From Vibrio panuliri (GTDB lineage: Bacteria; Pseudomonadota; Gammaproteobacteria; Enterobacterales; Vibrionaceae): 64,000 nt of DNA. This document shows positions 1-9,526 of the stretch, one piece after another. Under the pieces are notes generated by a model that ran no database searches, had not been told where the DNA came from, and worked only from the letters and a program-made list of their open reading frames with translations. The first letter of the stretch is position 1. Each line of letters begins with the position of its first letter. The stretch lies in contig NZ_AP019654.1 in assembly GCF_009938205.1 (NCBI RefSeq), positions 3,173,262 through 3,237,261 of the forward strand. The letters run 5' to 3'. Position numbers and translations under genes: made by a program.

Positions 1-904
1 TATCAGGATGGTCAGGCTTAACAAACACATTGCCCGGGTGCATATCAGCATGAAAGAAACTATCACGAAATACTTGCGTAAAGAATACGCTCACACCACG
101 CTCAGCTAACAGCTTCATATTGGTGCCATTAGCTTCTAATCCCTCAATATCAGAGACTTGAATACCATAAATGCGCTCAGACACCATCAAAGATTCACTG
201 CTAAAATCAGGAAACACTTCGGGTACGTATAGCTCTTCACTGCCTTCAAAGTTGCGACGCAACTGAATTGCGTTCGCTGCTTCTCTTCTTAAGTCTAGCT
301 CATCAAGTAGAGTCTTTTCGTACTCACGAACGACTTCAACGGGTTTTAAACGACGTGCTTCAGGTAATGCCCTCGCGACTATACGCGCCATGCGATACAT
401 CAGTTTTAGATCTGCATCAATCACAGGACGAATATCAGGGCGAATCACTTTTAAAACCACTTCTTGCCCGCTCTCTTTTAGACGAGCAGTATGAACCTGA
501 GCAATGGATGCTGAAGCCAGTGGCTTGATATCGAAATCGCTAAACCAATTTTCTAGTGGTCCGCCAAGCGCTTTTTCCATGTGTAGCTTAGCCAGTTCAC
601 CATCAAAAGGAGATACTTGGTCTTGCAGCAGGGCGAGCGGATCGGCAATGTGTGGCGGAAAAAGGTCACGTCGGGTAGACATCATCTGACCAAACTTAAT
701 CCACACCGGACCTAGCTCTTGAAGGGCAAGACGCAGCCGATCTCCAAGCTGCTTATCACTATGCTGATTCTTAATCCAAAACAGTGCCTTACGAGCAAGC
801 AACGGGGCTTTAGTCAGTTGATGATTTGGTAGTAACTCATCCAAGCCGTACTCAAGCTGGACTTTAATAATGCGATATAGGCGACGAAGTTCAGACGGCG
901 TCAT
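1..904 (-). CDS. ubiB: UbiB, ubiquinone biosynthesis atypical kinase (partial, 3' end outside window)
   Basis: Member of the UbiB/ABC1/ADCK atypical protein-kinase-like family, a membrane-associated ATPase needed for coenzyme Q synthesis. Only the first ~301 codons are present; the C-terminal membrane region lies to the left of the window. Translation of the minus strand from 904 gives [12 protein letters not shown] at the N-terminus. It continues through the family hallmark KFGQ (in [16 protein letters not shown]), an alanine-rich nucleotide loop ([13 protein letters not shown]), the lysine-bearing VVLKVIRPD strand and the catalytic-loop region [10 protein letters not shown]. The start ATG overlaps the ubiJ stop codon (ATGA), so translation is probably coupled within ubiE-ubiJ-ubiB. 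Identification is firm from motifs and gene order. Confidence 0.95.
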   Translation of the reverse strand, partial: MTPSELRRLYRIIKVQLEYGLDELLPNHQLTKAPLLARKALFWIKNQHSDKQLGDRLRLALQELGPVWIKFGQMMSTRRDLFPPHIADPLALLQDQVSPFDGELAKLHMEKALGGPLENWFSDFDIKPLASASIAQVHTARLKESGQEVVLKVIRPDIRPVIDADLKLMYRMARIVARALPEARRLKPVEVVREYEKTLLDELDLRREAANAIQLRRNFEGSEELYVPEVFPDFSSESLMVSERIYGIQVSDIEGLEANGTNMKLLAERGVSVFFTQVFRDSFFHADMHPGNVFVKPDHPD

Positions 905-1506
905 GCACGCTCCAGCAATTGGTTCAATCTAGCTTCAAGACGAGATGCGTGACTTTTCACATCATCCACTTGGTCGCAGAAGTAGGCGACTTCTAACGGG
1001 GCTGGGGTGAGTTTCCACTCTTCGGTAATCACCTGACCTAGCTGGTTTTGACGTTTAATCGCCTGCGACTTCATAAACTGACCAACTTGAGTCGCACCCT
1101 TCACTAAGGAGTGTGCCACCACATCACCTGTTGCGCGAGATAACCACTCTTCAATATCTGGCTTGCAGTCTGTCATCAGTTGAGCAAACTTTTGCGCAAG
1201 TTGAATATCACCTTCTAGGGTTAGCTTATCTTGCTTGATAAGCTTGGTAATATTGGCTTGCTCACGCAACTCGGGCAATACAGAGAGATTTAGCGAGAGG
1301 TAGCAATCAGGCTCACCTTCATAGTTAGCCAGAACATCAATTTGCTGACTAAACACAAAAGTTAGCGTCTTGTTGACCTCTTTTAGATGCACTTGGATCA
1401 CTTGCCCTTTTAGGCGAGCAAGACGGCGACCCAACTCAGGATCGTCTTTGATTAAGGTGTTGAGCGTCGTTTCAATAACGGCGGTCACTAATGGTTCAAA
1501 TGGCAT
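901..1506 (-). CDS. ubiJ: UbiJ, SCP2-domain ubiquinone biosynthesis accessory factor
   Basis: About 201 aa. UbiJ is a soluble SCP2-fold, lipid-binding accessory protein that works with UbiK in the cytosolic Ubi complex for aerobic ubiquinone synthesis. The protein begins [12 protein letters not shown], close to the E. coli start MPFKPLVTAGIE, and ends with a helical tail containing [17 protein letters not shown], which is diagnostic for the family. A GTG two codons upstream is also in frame, but AGGG is well placed for the ATG at 1506. It sits between ubiE and ubiB, with a 4-base overlap into ubiB. Assignment rests on sequence resemblance and conserved order. Confidence 0.93.
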   Translation of the reverse strand: MPFEPLVTAVIETTLNTLIKDDPELGRRLARLKGQVIQVHLKEVNKTLTFVFSQQIDVLANYEGEPDCYLSLNLSVLPELREQANITKLIKQDKLTLEGDIQLAQKFAQLMTDCKPDIEEWLSRATGDVVAHSLVKGATQVGQFMKSQAIKRQNQLGQVITEEWKLTPAPLEVAYFCDQVDDVKSHASRLEARLNQLLERA

Positions 1507-1517
1507 AGTCACCCTAT

Positions 1518-2300
1518 TTAGAACTTGTAACCACGGTGTAATGCAACAATACCGCCAGTTAGGTTGTAGTAGCTCGTCTGTTCAAAACCCGCGTCATCCA
1601 TCATGCCTTTCAGCGTTTCTTGGTCAGGGTGCATGCGAATTGATTCAGCAAGATAACGGTAACTATCGGCGTCGTTTGCAACGAGTTCACCCATTTTTGG
1701 CAATAGGTGGAACGAGTATGCATCGTAAACCTTTGATAGTGGCTCAAGAATCGGCTTAGAAAACTCTAGCACTAGCAAACGACCACCAGGCTTAAGCACA
1801 CGGAACATTGAGCGTAATGCCTTATCTTTATCGGTCACGTTTCGCAAACAGAAACTGATGGTAATCACATCAAAATAGTCATCTGGAAACGGCAGTTCTT
1901 CAGCGTTTGCTTGCACGTAGTGTACATTGCCCACTACACCAATATCACGCAATTTATCGCGTCCAACGTTCAACATTGAGTTGTTAATGTCAGCCAAAAC
2001 CACATGACCTTTATCACCAACGATGCGTGAGAACTTCGCAGTTAAGTCTCCCGTACCGCCACCAAGATCAAGGATACGTTGACCAGGGCGAGCGCCACTG
2101 CAATCAATTGTGAAGCGCTTCCACAAGCGATGCACACCACCAGACATTAAGTCATTCATAATGTCGTACTTGGCAGCTACCGAGTGAAATACTTGAGCAA
2201 CTTTGGCTACTTTTTCTTCTTTGGCTACGGTAGTGAAACCAAAGTGAGTGGTTTCTGTTGTTTCTAAAGCTGTATTTGACTGCACGCTTGTATCCGTCAT
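1518..2300 (-). CDS. ubiE: UbiE, C-methyltransferase for ubiquinone and menaquinone
   Basis: 260 aa, class I SAM-dependent methyltransferase that methylates 2-polyprenyl-6-methoxy-1,4-benzoquinol and demethylmenaquinol. The SAM-binding motif [13 protein letters not shown] lies near residues 73-85, followed by [10 protein letters not shown] and [12 protein letters not shown]. The C-terminus [12 protein letters not shown] is the family signature end. The start has a good ribosome site (GAGGAATCATC before ATG). It is the first gene of ubiE-ubiJ-ubiB, with an 11-base gap to ubiJ. The N-terminal ~25 residues are longer than in E. coli UbiE (251 aa). Confidence 0.97.
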   Translation of the reverse strand: MTDTSVQSNTALETTETTHFGFTTVAKEEKVAKVAQVFHSVAAKYDIMNDLMSGGVHRLWKRFTIDCSGARPGQRILDLGGGTGDLTAKFSRIVGDKGHVVLADINNSMLNVGRDKLRDIGVVGNVHYVQANAEELPFPDDYFDVITISFCLRNVTDKDKALRSMFRVLKPGGRLLVLEFSKPILEPLSKVYDAYSFHLLPKMGELVANDADSYRYLAESIRMHPDQETLKGMMDDAGFEQTSYYNLTGGIVALHRGYKF

Positions 2301-2364
2301 GATGATTCCTCTTCGAGCAACTCAATAAAACTCTTAATACGTCATAGGTCTGAGCTGCGGTCGA

Positions 2365-3915
2365 TTAGTTTACTTTATCCTCTGCCGGATGTCTTTCTAA
2401 CTGCGGTGGATTTTCCGCCAAATATTCATTTTCTGACACATCTTGTCCGTGGGCAAGTTCCGCAATGGTTGGCGAGATTGGACGCTTCACTTCAACACCA
2501 AGTTGTTTAAAGCTCTCCGCTTGACGGATCACATTACCTCGACCTGTCGCGAGTTTGTTCATTGCACCTTGATAAGTCTGGTTCGCTCTATCTAATGCAC
2601 CGCCGAGCCCTTCCATATCGTCAACGAATAGACGCAGCTTGTCGTAAAGTTTGCTGGCCCGCTCAGCAATAATCTGTGCATTTTGGTTTTGCCTGTCATT
2701 ACGCCATAAGTTATCAATCGTGCGCAGAGCCACCAGCAACGTGGTTGGGCTGACAAGAATGATATTTTGCTCCATCGCATCTTTAACCAAACTTGGATCG
2801 GCCTGAATTGCCACTTGAAATGCGGGCTCAACGGGAACAAACATCAATACGTAATCAAGGCTGCGAATACCTTTAAGCTGATGGTAATCCTTATTACTTA
2901 GCCCTTTAATATGGTTACGTAGTGCAAGTAAGTGGTCACTTAGTGCGCGTTCACGCTCATGATCAGTTTCCGCATTGAAGTAACGCTCGTAAGCCACCAA
3001 CACCATTTTTGAATCTATGACAACCTGCTTGTCTTGCGGTAAGTGAACAATCACATCTGGCTGATAGCGCTTACCTGCTTCATTTTGCAAGCTGACTTGA
3101 GTTTGATATTCATGCCCTTCACGCAACCCTGACTCTGCCAACACTCGCGCCAGAACCACTTCCCCCCAGTTACCTTGCTGTTTATTGTCGCCTTTAAGCG
3201 CTTGGGTCAAATTCACTGCCTCACGAGTCATCTGCTCGTTTAAGCGTTGCAAGTTTTTTAGTTCATGAACTAGGGTATGACGCTCTTTCGCTTCTAGGTT
3301 AAAGCTATCGTTAACTTGACGCTTAAAGCCTTCCAACTGCTCTTTTAATGGGCTAAGTAAACCTTCCAGACTCTGGCGGTTTTGCTGATCGACTTTAGCC
3401 GTTTTGGCCTCAAAAAGCTGATTAGCCAAGTGTTCAAATTGTTGCTTTAATCGCTCTTCCGCTTTTTCCAACAGTTGTAACTTTTCTTGGCTCGCGAGTT
3501 GCGCTTGTTGATGGCGCGCTTCTTGTTCACGCAATTGTGCTTCAAGTTGTGATTTTTGCTCACGCACTTGGGTTAAATCATCGGCATACTGCTGACGCTC
3601 TTGCTTTACCGCCTCGAAATAACGCAGTTTCTCCATCACCGCCATCAACTTGCCGTGTGATTGTTTGAGTTCATAAGCCGCTTTATCGCGATCTTCATCT
3701 AATTCATCCAGCTCTTGCTGCGCCTGACTAAGCGACTGTTTTAACTGGCTTATCTGTGAGTCTGCCAATTGCTGATTAGATTCCAATTGTTGTTCGAGCA
3801 GTTGGCTTTCTAAACCCAGTTTCTGTTTAACCCACCAACCAACTGCCACTCCGCTAATCGCGGCGCCACCAAGGGCACTAAATAACACGCTTTGGTTCTC
3901 GATAATCCATTGCAT
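2365..3915 (-). CDS. rmuC: RmuC family, DNA recombination-limiting protein
   Basis: 516 aa. RmuC limits recombination at inverted repeats and has a PD-(D/E)XK nuclease-like fold; its exact biochemistry is not settled. Visible parts are an N-terminal membrane anchor (about residues 10-28), a long glutamine/glutamate-rich coiled coil (about 35-215), and the conserved RmuC domain containing NWGEVVLARVLAESGL, YQPDVIVHLP and VVIDSKM. A charged tail ends in HPAEDKVN. It lies directly upstream of ubiE on the same strand (64-base gap), the enterobacterial neighbourhood. Confidence 0.94.
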   Translation of the reverse strand: MQWIIENQSVLFSALGGAAISGVAVGWWVKQKLGLESQLLEQQLESNQQLADSQISQLKQSLSQAQQELDELDEDRDKAAYELKQSHGKLMAVMEKLRYFEAVKQERQQYADDLTQVREQKSQLEAQLREQEARHQQAQLASQEKLQLLEKAEERLKQQFEHLANQLFEAKTAKVDQQNRQSLEGLLSPLKEQLEGFKRQVNDSFNLEAKERHTLVHELKNLQRLNEQMTREAVNLTQALKGDNKQQGNWGEVVLARVLAESGLREGHEYQTQVSLQNEAGKRYQPDVIVHLPQDKQVVIDSKMVLVAYERYFNAETDHERERALSDHLLALRNHIKGLSNKDYHQLKGIRSLDYVLMFVPVEPAFQVAIQADPSLVKDAMEQNIILVSPTTLLVALRTIDNLWRNDRQNQNAQIIAERASKLYDKLRLFVDDMEGLGGALDRANQTYQGAMNKLATGRGNVIRQAESFKQLGVEVKRPISPTIAELAHGQDVSENEYLAENPPQLERHPAEDKVN

Positions 3916-4077
3916 AATAAGGCGTTAACTCTTTTCTATTGCTTGCAAATAATGGTATTTCACCACTGGATAAATGTCCAGTTTGTCGGTTAGATAATCA
4001 GCAGATACACTTAGCTCCCCGTACACTGTGCGAATGGTTCGCTGGGTGCGTTTTTGCTTGCTATATAAAGGAACACT

Positions 4078-4977
4078 ATGAACGAGCGCCGCGCGTTGGG
4101 GTTTGGTTTGTCTGCAGTTTTGCTCTGGTCGACAGTGGCAACCGCATTCAAGCTAACTCTAGCTGAATTTACCCCTATCCAGATGCTGACAATCGCCAGC
4201 ATTGTTTCTGCTCTAGTCTTATTTATTATCTGTGGTGTACAAGGAAAGCTCACCTCCCTCTCCGCCATTTTTTTCTCGAATCCTTGGTATTACCTGCTGC
4301 TTGGCTTAATTAACCCATTGGCCTACTACATCATTCTGTTTAAAGCTTATGACTTGCTCCCTGCTTCACAAGCACAAGCAATCAACTACAGTTGGGCAAT
4401 CACGTTGACTTTGATGGCCGCGGTCTTCCTTGGTCAACAGATCCGCAAGCAAGATTGGATAGCATGTGTGCTGAGCTATTTTGGTGTGGTGGTCATTGCA
4501 ACTAAGGGCGACATTTTAGGGCTCAATTTTGAAAGCCCGCTTGGTGTTGGGTTAGCGCTACTTTCCACTCTACTTTGGGCAGGTTACTGGATTCTCAACA
4601 CCAAGAATAAAGCTGACCCTGTGGTTGGGGTGTTATTGGGTTTCTTGGTTGCTATCCCTTTTGCTATTGGCTTAAGTATTTGGGAGGGCGCTAACTGGGA
4701 GCAAATTTCTTTTTCAGGTTGGTTGGCGGTGACTTACGTTGGGCTTTTTGAAATGGGGGTGACTTTCGTATTGTGGCTCACAGCATTAAAACTGACTCAA
4801 AATACCGCCCGTATCAGCAATCTTATTTTTGCTTCCCCTTTTATCTCGCTTGTTCTGCTCGCGACTGTGATTGGTGAAAGTATTCACCCTACGACTTTGC
4901 TTGGTTTAGTCCTAATCATCGCCGGACTCGTAATTCAGCAAATCAAGTTTAACAACAGAAAGACTGCCGAGCAGTAA
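4078..4977 (+). CDS. DMT-superfamily (EamA) transporter
   Basis: 299 aa integral membrane protein with about ten hydrophobic helices arranged as two EamA repeats (about residues 5-140 and 150-288). The first repeat begins GFGLSAVLLWSTVATAFKLTL, and the second has LALLSTLLWAGYWILN; this paired LLW pattern is typical of the family. Members export amino acids, metabolites or drugs, and the substrate here cannot be read from sequence. AAAGGA lies 6 bases before the ATG. It stands alone and is divergent from rmuC. It is not the BioP-type transporter found at 16647. Confidence 0.85.
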   Translation: MNERRALGFGLSAVLLWSTVATAFKLTLAEFTPIQMLTIASIVSALVLFIICGVQGKLTSLSAIFFSNPWYYLLLGLINPLAYYIILFKAYDLLPASQAQAINYSWAITLTLMAAVFLGQQIRKQDWIACVLSYFGVVVIATKGDILGLNFESPLGVGLALLSTLLWAGYWILNTKNKADPVVGVLLGFLVAIPFAIGLSIWEGANWEQISFSGWLAVTYVGLFEMGVTFVLWLTALKLTQNTARISNLIFASPFISLVLLATVIGESIHPTTLLGLVLIIAGLVIQQIKFNNRKTAEQ

Positions 4978-5149
4978 ATCTCGATTAAGGGTACATCATG
5001 TACCCTTATCCATTGCAAACAGAAACAAACTCTCCATCGTTCCCCAAGCAAGCCTTCGCCGATTCTTTCCATTTCCGATTACCCTTTTCAGATCACACTA
5101 AAACCACCTCAAACGAAAAATTTGCACTTTACCATTCACAAACCCAAAA

Positions 5150-5175
5150 GTTACGGGTAACATGTTACGCATAAC
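5150..5175 (+). promoter_or_regulatory. Tandem GntR-type operator upstream of gntK-edd
   Basis: Two 12-base LacI-family half-sites lie 14 bases apart: GTTACGGGTAAC (5150-5161) and GTTACGCATAAC (5164-5175). The first is a perfect palindrome around GG. Both resemble the known E. coli GntR operator ATGTTACCCGTAACAT. The same layout recurs at 8951-8976, which supports function. The site lies ~62 bases before the gntK ATG, consistent with repression. The regulator is inferred to be the LacI-type protein at 7624-8631. Confidence 0.75.
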
Positions 5176-5236
5176 AAAGAGTAATCTCTTTTTTGCTTAC
5201 GAAGATTGATTCAGAGAATCAGTGAAAGGAACACTT

Positions 5237-5773
5237 ATGCTAGGTAACTGTATTATCGTCATGGGCGTAACCTCGTCAGGGAAGTCTACTGTTGGCGATG
5301 CACTTGCAAAGGCAATTAACGCAAAGTTTATTGATGGTGATGATCTACATCCCAAGAGCAACATACTCAAAATGGCGAGCGGTCATCCGCTTAACGATGA
5401 CGACCGCGCCCCTTGGTTAGAGAGGATTCGTGATGCGGTATTCAGCTTAACCAAGAAAAATGAAAGCGGTGTGATTGTGTGTTCTGCACTGAAGAAAAAG
5501 TATCGCGACATTATCCGGGAAGGAAATCCAAATGTGCGCTTTGTTTATCTTCGAGGCGATCAACAACTGATATTGGATCGCATCAAAGCGCGTAACGGTC
5601 ATTTTATGAAGGAAAGCATGGTGGCGAGTCAGTTTGATGCGTTGGAAGAGCCAAATGCTGAAGAAACCGACGTGATTACAACCAATATCGCCGATAGCGT
5701 TGAGGATATTGTTGTTGGAGTGGTTGATCAAATCGCGTGTCGAAGCCAGAGCTTGAAATCACAACAGGGGTAG
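5237..5773 (+). CDS. gntK: Gluconokinase
   Basis: 178 aa. It phosphorylates D-gluconate to 6-phosphogluconate with ATP in the cytoplasm. The P-loop MGVTSSGKSTVG is near residues 9-20, followed by DGDDLHP, NDDDRAPWL and the lid/core motifs CSALKKKYRD and FVYLRGD typical of gluconate kinases. A GTG at 5222 is in frame, but AAAGGA precedes the ATG at 5237 and the resulting length matches the family (E. coli GntK about 175 aa). It is followed after 5 bases by edd, giving a two-gene operon behind a GntR-type operator. Confidence 0.95.
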   Translation: MLGNCIIVMGVTSSGKSTVGDALAKAINAKFIDGDDLHPKSNILKMASGHPLNDDDRAPWLERIRDAVFSLTKKNESGVIVCSALKKKYRDIIREGNPNVRFVYLRGDQQLILDRIKARNGHFMKESMVASQFDALEEPNAEETDVITTNIADSVEDIVVGVVDQIACRSQSLKSQQG

Positions 5774-5778
5774 TAGTA

Positions 5779-7575
5779 ATGATCCATCCGGTAGTACAAC
5801 AGGTAACCAATGCCATTAAGGCACGCAGTGAAGCCTCTCGCCAAGCATTTGAACGGCGTATAAAGCAACAAAGTGGTCAGCCATCGAGTCGCAGCACACT
5901 CTCTTGTGGCAACCTCGCTCATACCGTCGCCACAACCTGTGGCTCAGAGCGGGAACGTATATTAGATTTAACCAAGTCTAACATCGGCATCATCTCTGCT
6001 TACAATGATATGGTTAGTGCTCACTTTCCTTACCAGTACTACCCAAACATCATCAAGGAAGAACTCGCTAAATTGGGCCATACCGCACAAGTTGCTGGCT
6101 GTGTACCTGCTATGTGTGACGGTATTACCCAAGGCCAAACAGGAATGGACCTCTCTCTGTTTTCACGTGATGTGATTGCTCAGGCAACGGCTATCTCATT
6201 GAGCCACAATGCTTTTGATGGAACGCTACTGCTAGGTATTTGCGATAAAATCGCCCCAGGCCAGTTGATGGGCGCTCTCTCTCACGCTCACCTTCCAACC
6301 GCTTTTGTCCCAGCAGGTCCAATGGCTACCGGGCTAAGCAATGAGGAAAAGGTCGCTGCACGACAAAAATACACGTCTGGAGAAATAGATAAAACTGAGA
6401 TGTTAAACGTTGAGTGCCGCTCTTATCACTCTAGCGGAACATGCACTTTCTATGGCACTGCCAACACCAACCAACTGGTGTTTGAGGCCATGGGATTAAT
6501 GCTTCCAGGTTCTGCATTTGTCTCCCCGCACTCATCACTCCGCGAAGCATTAACCAAAGAAGCAGCGCGTAATATCAGTTCACAGACCAAGCAATCCAAA
6601 CAGTTCAAACCGCTTTATCAGGTGCTTTGTGCCGAAAACTTGGTCAATGGTGTCATCGCGCTACTCGCCTCGGGCGGCAGCACTAACCACACGATTCATA
6701 TGGTTGCGGTGGCGCGCGCGGCTGGTCTCATTCTAACTTGGGATGACATTGACCAACTCTCGACAGTGACGCCACTATTGGTAAACATCTACCCTAATAG
6801 CAGTGCTGATATCAATGACTTTCAAGCAGCAGGTGGCGTTCCAACTCTATTGCAAGCTTTAGCCCAGCTCAATTTACTCCATCAAGATATCACGACTTCA
6901 TTTGGCGATTTCCAATCGCAATTGATGATGCCTAGCCTAAAAGATGGCCAGTTAGTTTGGCAGCAAAATTGTGGTAGCAAAAACATCGATGTGCTTGCCG
7001 AAGCAACAACCCCTTTCAGTACCAGTGGCGGTATTAAAGTTTTAAAAGGCAATCTAGGCCAAGCTGTTATCAAGATATCTGCGATCAAAGCTAAGCATCA
7101 ATTTGTTCAAGCCCCTGCCGTCGTTTTTGATAGTCAACACGATGTTGAAGCCGCTTATCATCGCGGTGAACTCGACAAAGATTGTGTTGTGGTTGTGCGC
7201 TTCAATGGTCCAGCTGCGAATGGAATGCCAGAGTTGCACAAACTCATGCCAATTTTAGGCAATATCCAAAACAAGGGGTTTCAGGTTGCGCTGGTCACAG
7301 ACGGCAGGCTCTCTGGAGCATCTGGTAAAATTCCAGCAGCCATCCATGTCTCGCCAGAAGCGAAAATGGATGGAGCAATAGGCAGAGTTGTAAACGGAGA
7401 TATTATTACTGTTGACTGCGTAACGGGTTCGTTAACCACCAGCCAAACTTATCCTCAAATAGCGATTGACGGTGACGAGGCACTGGATTCGGAACAAGGA
7501 TGGGGACGAGAGCTCTTCCAAGTCGCTAGAAACAATGTCTGCGGCGCAGATCAGGGAGCAACATTCCTATTTTGA
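5779..7575 (+). CDS. edd: 6-phosphogluconate dehydratase (Entner-Doudoroff)
   Basis: 598 aa, matching the usual ~603 aa. It is a [4Fe-4S] IlvD/Edd-family dehydratase converting 6-phosphogluconate to 2-keto-3-deoxy-6-phosphogluconate. Cluster-ligand motifs are visible: GCVPAMCDGITQGQTGMDLS and LLGICDKIAPG. The family sequence FSTSGGIKVLKGNLG and the C-terminal VTDGRLSGASGKIPAAIHVSPEA are also present. Its reading frame is open back to a GTG at 5737, but the ATG at 5779 (MIHPVVQQVTN) aligns with known starts and has AGGGG upstream. It is cotranscribed with gntK. Product goes to Eda (13119). Confidence 0.96.
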   Translation: MIHPVVQQVTNAIKARSEASRQAFERRIKQQSGQPSSRSTLSCGNLAHTVATTCGSERERILDLTKSNIGIISAYNDMVSAHFPYQYYPNIIKEELAKLGHTAQVAGCVPAMCDGITQGQTGMDLSLFSRDVIAQATAISLSHNAFDGTLLLGICDKIAPGQLMGALSHAHLPTAFVPAGPMATGLSNEEKVAARQKYTSGEIDKTEMLNVECRSYHSSGTCTFYGTANTNQLVFEAMGLMLPGSAFVSPHSSLREALTKEAARNISSQTKQSKQFKPLYQVLCAENLVNGVIALLASGGSTNHTIHMVAVARAAGLILTWDDIDQLSTVTPLLVNIYPNSSADINDFQAAGGVPTLLQALAQLNLLHQDITTSFGDFQSQLMMPSLKDGQLVWQQNCGSKNIDVLAEATTPFSTSGGIKVLKGNLGQAVIKISAIKAKHQFVQAPAVVFDSQHDVEAAYHRGELDKDCVVVVRFNGPAANGMPELHKLMPILGNIQNKGFQVALVTDGRLSGASGKIPAAIHVSPEAKMDGAIGRVVNGDIITVDCVTGSLTTSQTYPQIAIDGDEALDSEQGWGRELFQVARNNVCGADQGATFLF

Positions 7576-7583
7576 TCTTACTC

Positions 7584-7621
7584 GAGCGCATTACGATAAC
7601 TTTGCAATGCGCTCCTTTTTT
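7584..7621 (+). terminator. Rho-independent terminator after edd
   Basis: GAGCGCATT pairs with AATGCGCTC across a 13-base loop, followed by a run of Ts. It ends the gntK-edd operon and lies between convergent edd and gntR. Confidence 0.85.
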
Positions 7622-7623
7622 AC

Positions 7624-8631
7624 TTAAAGGCTATCGCCACTAGTGATAGTAAAGCCCAAATCAAATTTACGCTGAGAGCTGATATTGCCTTCAATTTCAT
7701 TAAGTAAGACTTCAGCACTCTTCTCGCCTATCTCATACCTTGGTGTGTAAACACTTGTCAGCTTAGGTGTAATAGCTTGACCAATATTCAGAGCGTTATA
7801 ACCAATCACACCTAATTGTTCAGGGATAGCAATTTGCCTATCTTGGCAGCCGAGCACCACACCGATTGCGATATCATCGTTAGTACAAAGAACGCCATCT
7901 AAATCCGGGCATTCGGTTAATGCGCGATCCAGCAACTCGCGTCCAAGGGTATAATTTGAAGGTTTATGAGTTAGAAAATGGTGCTTCTCTAAGCCATGCT
8001 CGACCATGGCTCGATCGTAACCGCGCATACGCATTTTGGTTCGGCTATCTAAGCGAGCACCAAAATAGCCAATATGTTTTTTACCCTTACTGATCATAAG
8101 CTTGACCGCTTCATAAGCGGCAGCTTCATGATCTAAGCCAACCATAAGGTCGATAGGATCATCACACAACTCCATTGCTTCAACCACCGGTACATTAGCG
8201 GTTTTTATCATTTGCAAAGTACGGGGAGTGTGAGATGTTCCTGTTAATATCAATCCATCCACTTGATAAGAAAGCAAACTCGCCACCTTACTTTCCTCAA
8301 TCTCATCACTGTAGCTATAGTGGGTGATTAGCACTTCATACCCTCGTGTATTCGTCACCGCTTCAATACCTTGAACAAAATTTGCAAATACTTGGTTAGA
8401 AAGAGAAGGCAAAAGAATTCCAATCGATTTGCTCGAAGCTTTTGATAGCATTTGAGGGGCGCGATTATGTATGTATCCCGTTTCCTCAGCGACCGCAGCG
8501 ATCTTTTCTCGAGTCGCCAGCGAAACAGATTCTGGATTACGCATATAGCGGCTGACCGTCATTTTTGTCACGCCGACTTTATCGGCAATATCTTTTAGGG
8601 AAGGACGCCCCTTCTTTTTACTCTGTGGCAT
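7624..8631 (-). CDS. gntR: LacI-family regulator, GntR-type gluconate repressor
   Basis: 335 aa, the normal LacI/GalR length. The N-terminal helix-turn-helix covers PSLKDIADKVGVTKMTVSRYM and is followed by the hinge region. The periplasmic-binding-like effector domain contains SIGILLPSLSNQVFANFVQGIE and DGLILTGTSH. The open frame extends to 8760, but the ATG at 8631 (MPQSKKKGRPSL) fits known GntR proteins. It sits between gntK-edd (convergent) and the TRAP operon (divergent), both preceded by tandem operators, so it probably represses both. The inducer is presumably gluconate or 6-phosphogluconate; this is inferred from family. Confidence 0.88.
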   Translation of the reverse strand: MPQSKKKGRPSLKDIADKVGVTKMTVSRYMRNPESVSLATREKIAAVAEETGYIHNRAPQMLSKASSKSIGILLPSLSNQVFANFVQGIEAVTNTRGYEVLITHYSYSDEIEESKVASLLSYQVDGLILTGTSHTPRTLQMIKTANVPVVEAMELCDDPIDLMVGLDHEAAAYEAVKLMISKGKKHIGYFGARLDSRTKMRMRGYDRAMVEHGLEKHHFLTHKPSNYTLGRELLDRALTECPDLDGVLCTNDDIAIGVVLGCQDRQIAIPEQLGVIGYNALNIGQAITPKLTSVYTPRYEIGEKSAEVLLNEIEGNISSQRKFDLGFTITSGDSL

Positions 8632-9007
8632 TGTTTTCACACCAAAATATTGAAATTCACTGTTACTGTAACAACAGTTTAATCTAATTGCTCCGCCCTT
8701 GTCTAACCTGCAACAACGCATTTTGTCACTGATGTATCGAACCAGCGACAAGTGTCTCACAAAACCTCAAAAACACGCCAACCCACTCTCTAGAATTACG
8801 CAACAAACCTATGTTTATAAAAGACTTAAAGGATGAATAAGCTCTAAAAAAACAGATTTATCATTAGCCAAAAATGACGATCATGATCCAAGGCACACTT
8901 TTACACCAATTCAATTGTCATAAGCAAAAACTGGGGTAAACTCACCAATAGTTACCAGTAACATGTTCTGCGTAACATTATTAATGAATACTCGTTAAGG
9001 TAATTTT
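8632..9007. other. Regulatory intergenic region between gntR and TRAP operon
   Basis: This 376-base gap separates divergent gntR and the TRAP genes. It contains the tandem operator at 8951-8976 about 32 bases before the dctQ-like ATG. No other gene, RNA or clear hairpin is visible. The first ~130 bases next to gntR are an open frame continuous with gntR but lack similarity to LacI proteins, so they are probably its leader. Confidence 0.6.
8951..8976 (+). promoter_or_regulatory. Tandem GntR-type operator upstream of TRAP operon
   Basis: GTTACCAGTAAC (8951-8962) and GTTCTGCGTAAC (8965-8976) are spaced exactly as the two half-sites at 5150-5175, with ACATGT across the junction. The match in architecture ties the TRAP-SDR-mutarotase-eda operon to the gntK-edd operon under one regulator. 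Confidence 0.75.
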
Positions 9008-9514
9008 ATGGAACTAGTAAATAAAGGAGTATCAGTCGCGACTAAAGCCTTAGAGCGGCTACTGGTAATCTTTATGTGGTTAATGGTGTTTGCCGTTGTT
9101 TGGCAAGTATTTACTCGATTTGTCATTAACTCACCCTCTGTATTTACAGATGAGCTTTCTCGCTATCTGATGATGTGGGTCGGTATTCTTGGTGGCGCCT
9201 ATGTATACGCATTGAAGCGCCACTTAGCGATTGAAATTCTCAGTGAGAAAGTTAATCCGCGCCAGCAGTTAGTTCTTAATATCGTCATCAGCGGCTTCGT
9301 CATTCTTTTCTCTGCCATTGTTCTGCTTTACGGCGGAGTACATGTTGTCACGACAACTCTTGAATACAACCAAGTTTCTCCAAGCTTATCGCTGTTTGGT
9401 AACAATATTCCAATGGGATACATCTACATGGTCGCACCAATTTCAGGCGCGTTTATTGTCATGTGCGCGATTGCGGACATTTTGAATGCTATCACTGCTT
9501 TAAAGAACAAATAA
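9008..9514 (+). CDS. TRAP transporter small membrane subunit (DctQ family)
   Basis: 168 aa with four hydrophobic segments (about residues 18-38, 52-70, 90-112 and 135-158), the DctQ topology. Family motifs are visible: VFARFV-like WQVFTRFVINSP and the DELSRYLMMWVGILGGAYVYALKRHLAIE stretch, shown here by DELSRYLMMW and HLAIEIL. It pairs with the large subunit 12 bases downstream. The start ATG has TAAGG about 6 bases upstream. It belongs to a secondary, Na+-dependent transporter for organic or sugar acids; given the operon the substrate is probably an aldonate. Confidence 0.9.
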   Translation: MELVNKGVSVATKALERLLVIFMWLMVFAVVWQVFTRFVINSPSVFTDELSRYLMMWVGILGGAYVYALKRHLAIEILSEKVNPRQQLVLNIVISGFVILFSAIVLLYGGVHVVTTTLEYNQVSPSLSLFGNNIPMGYIYMVAPISGAFIVMCAIADILNAITALKNK

Positions 9515-9526
9515 TACGAGCTAACT

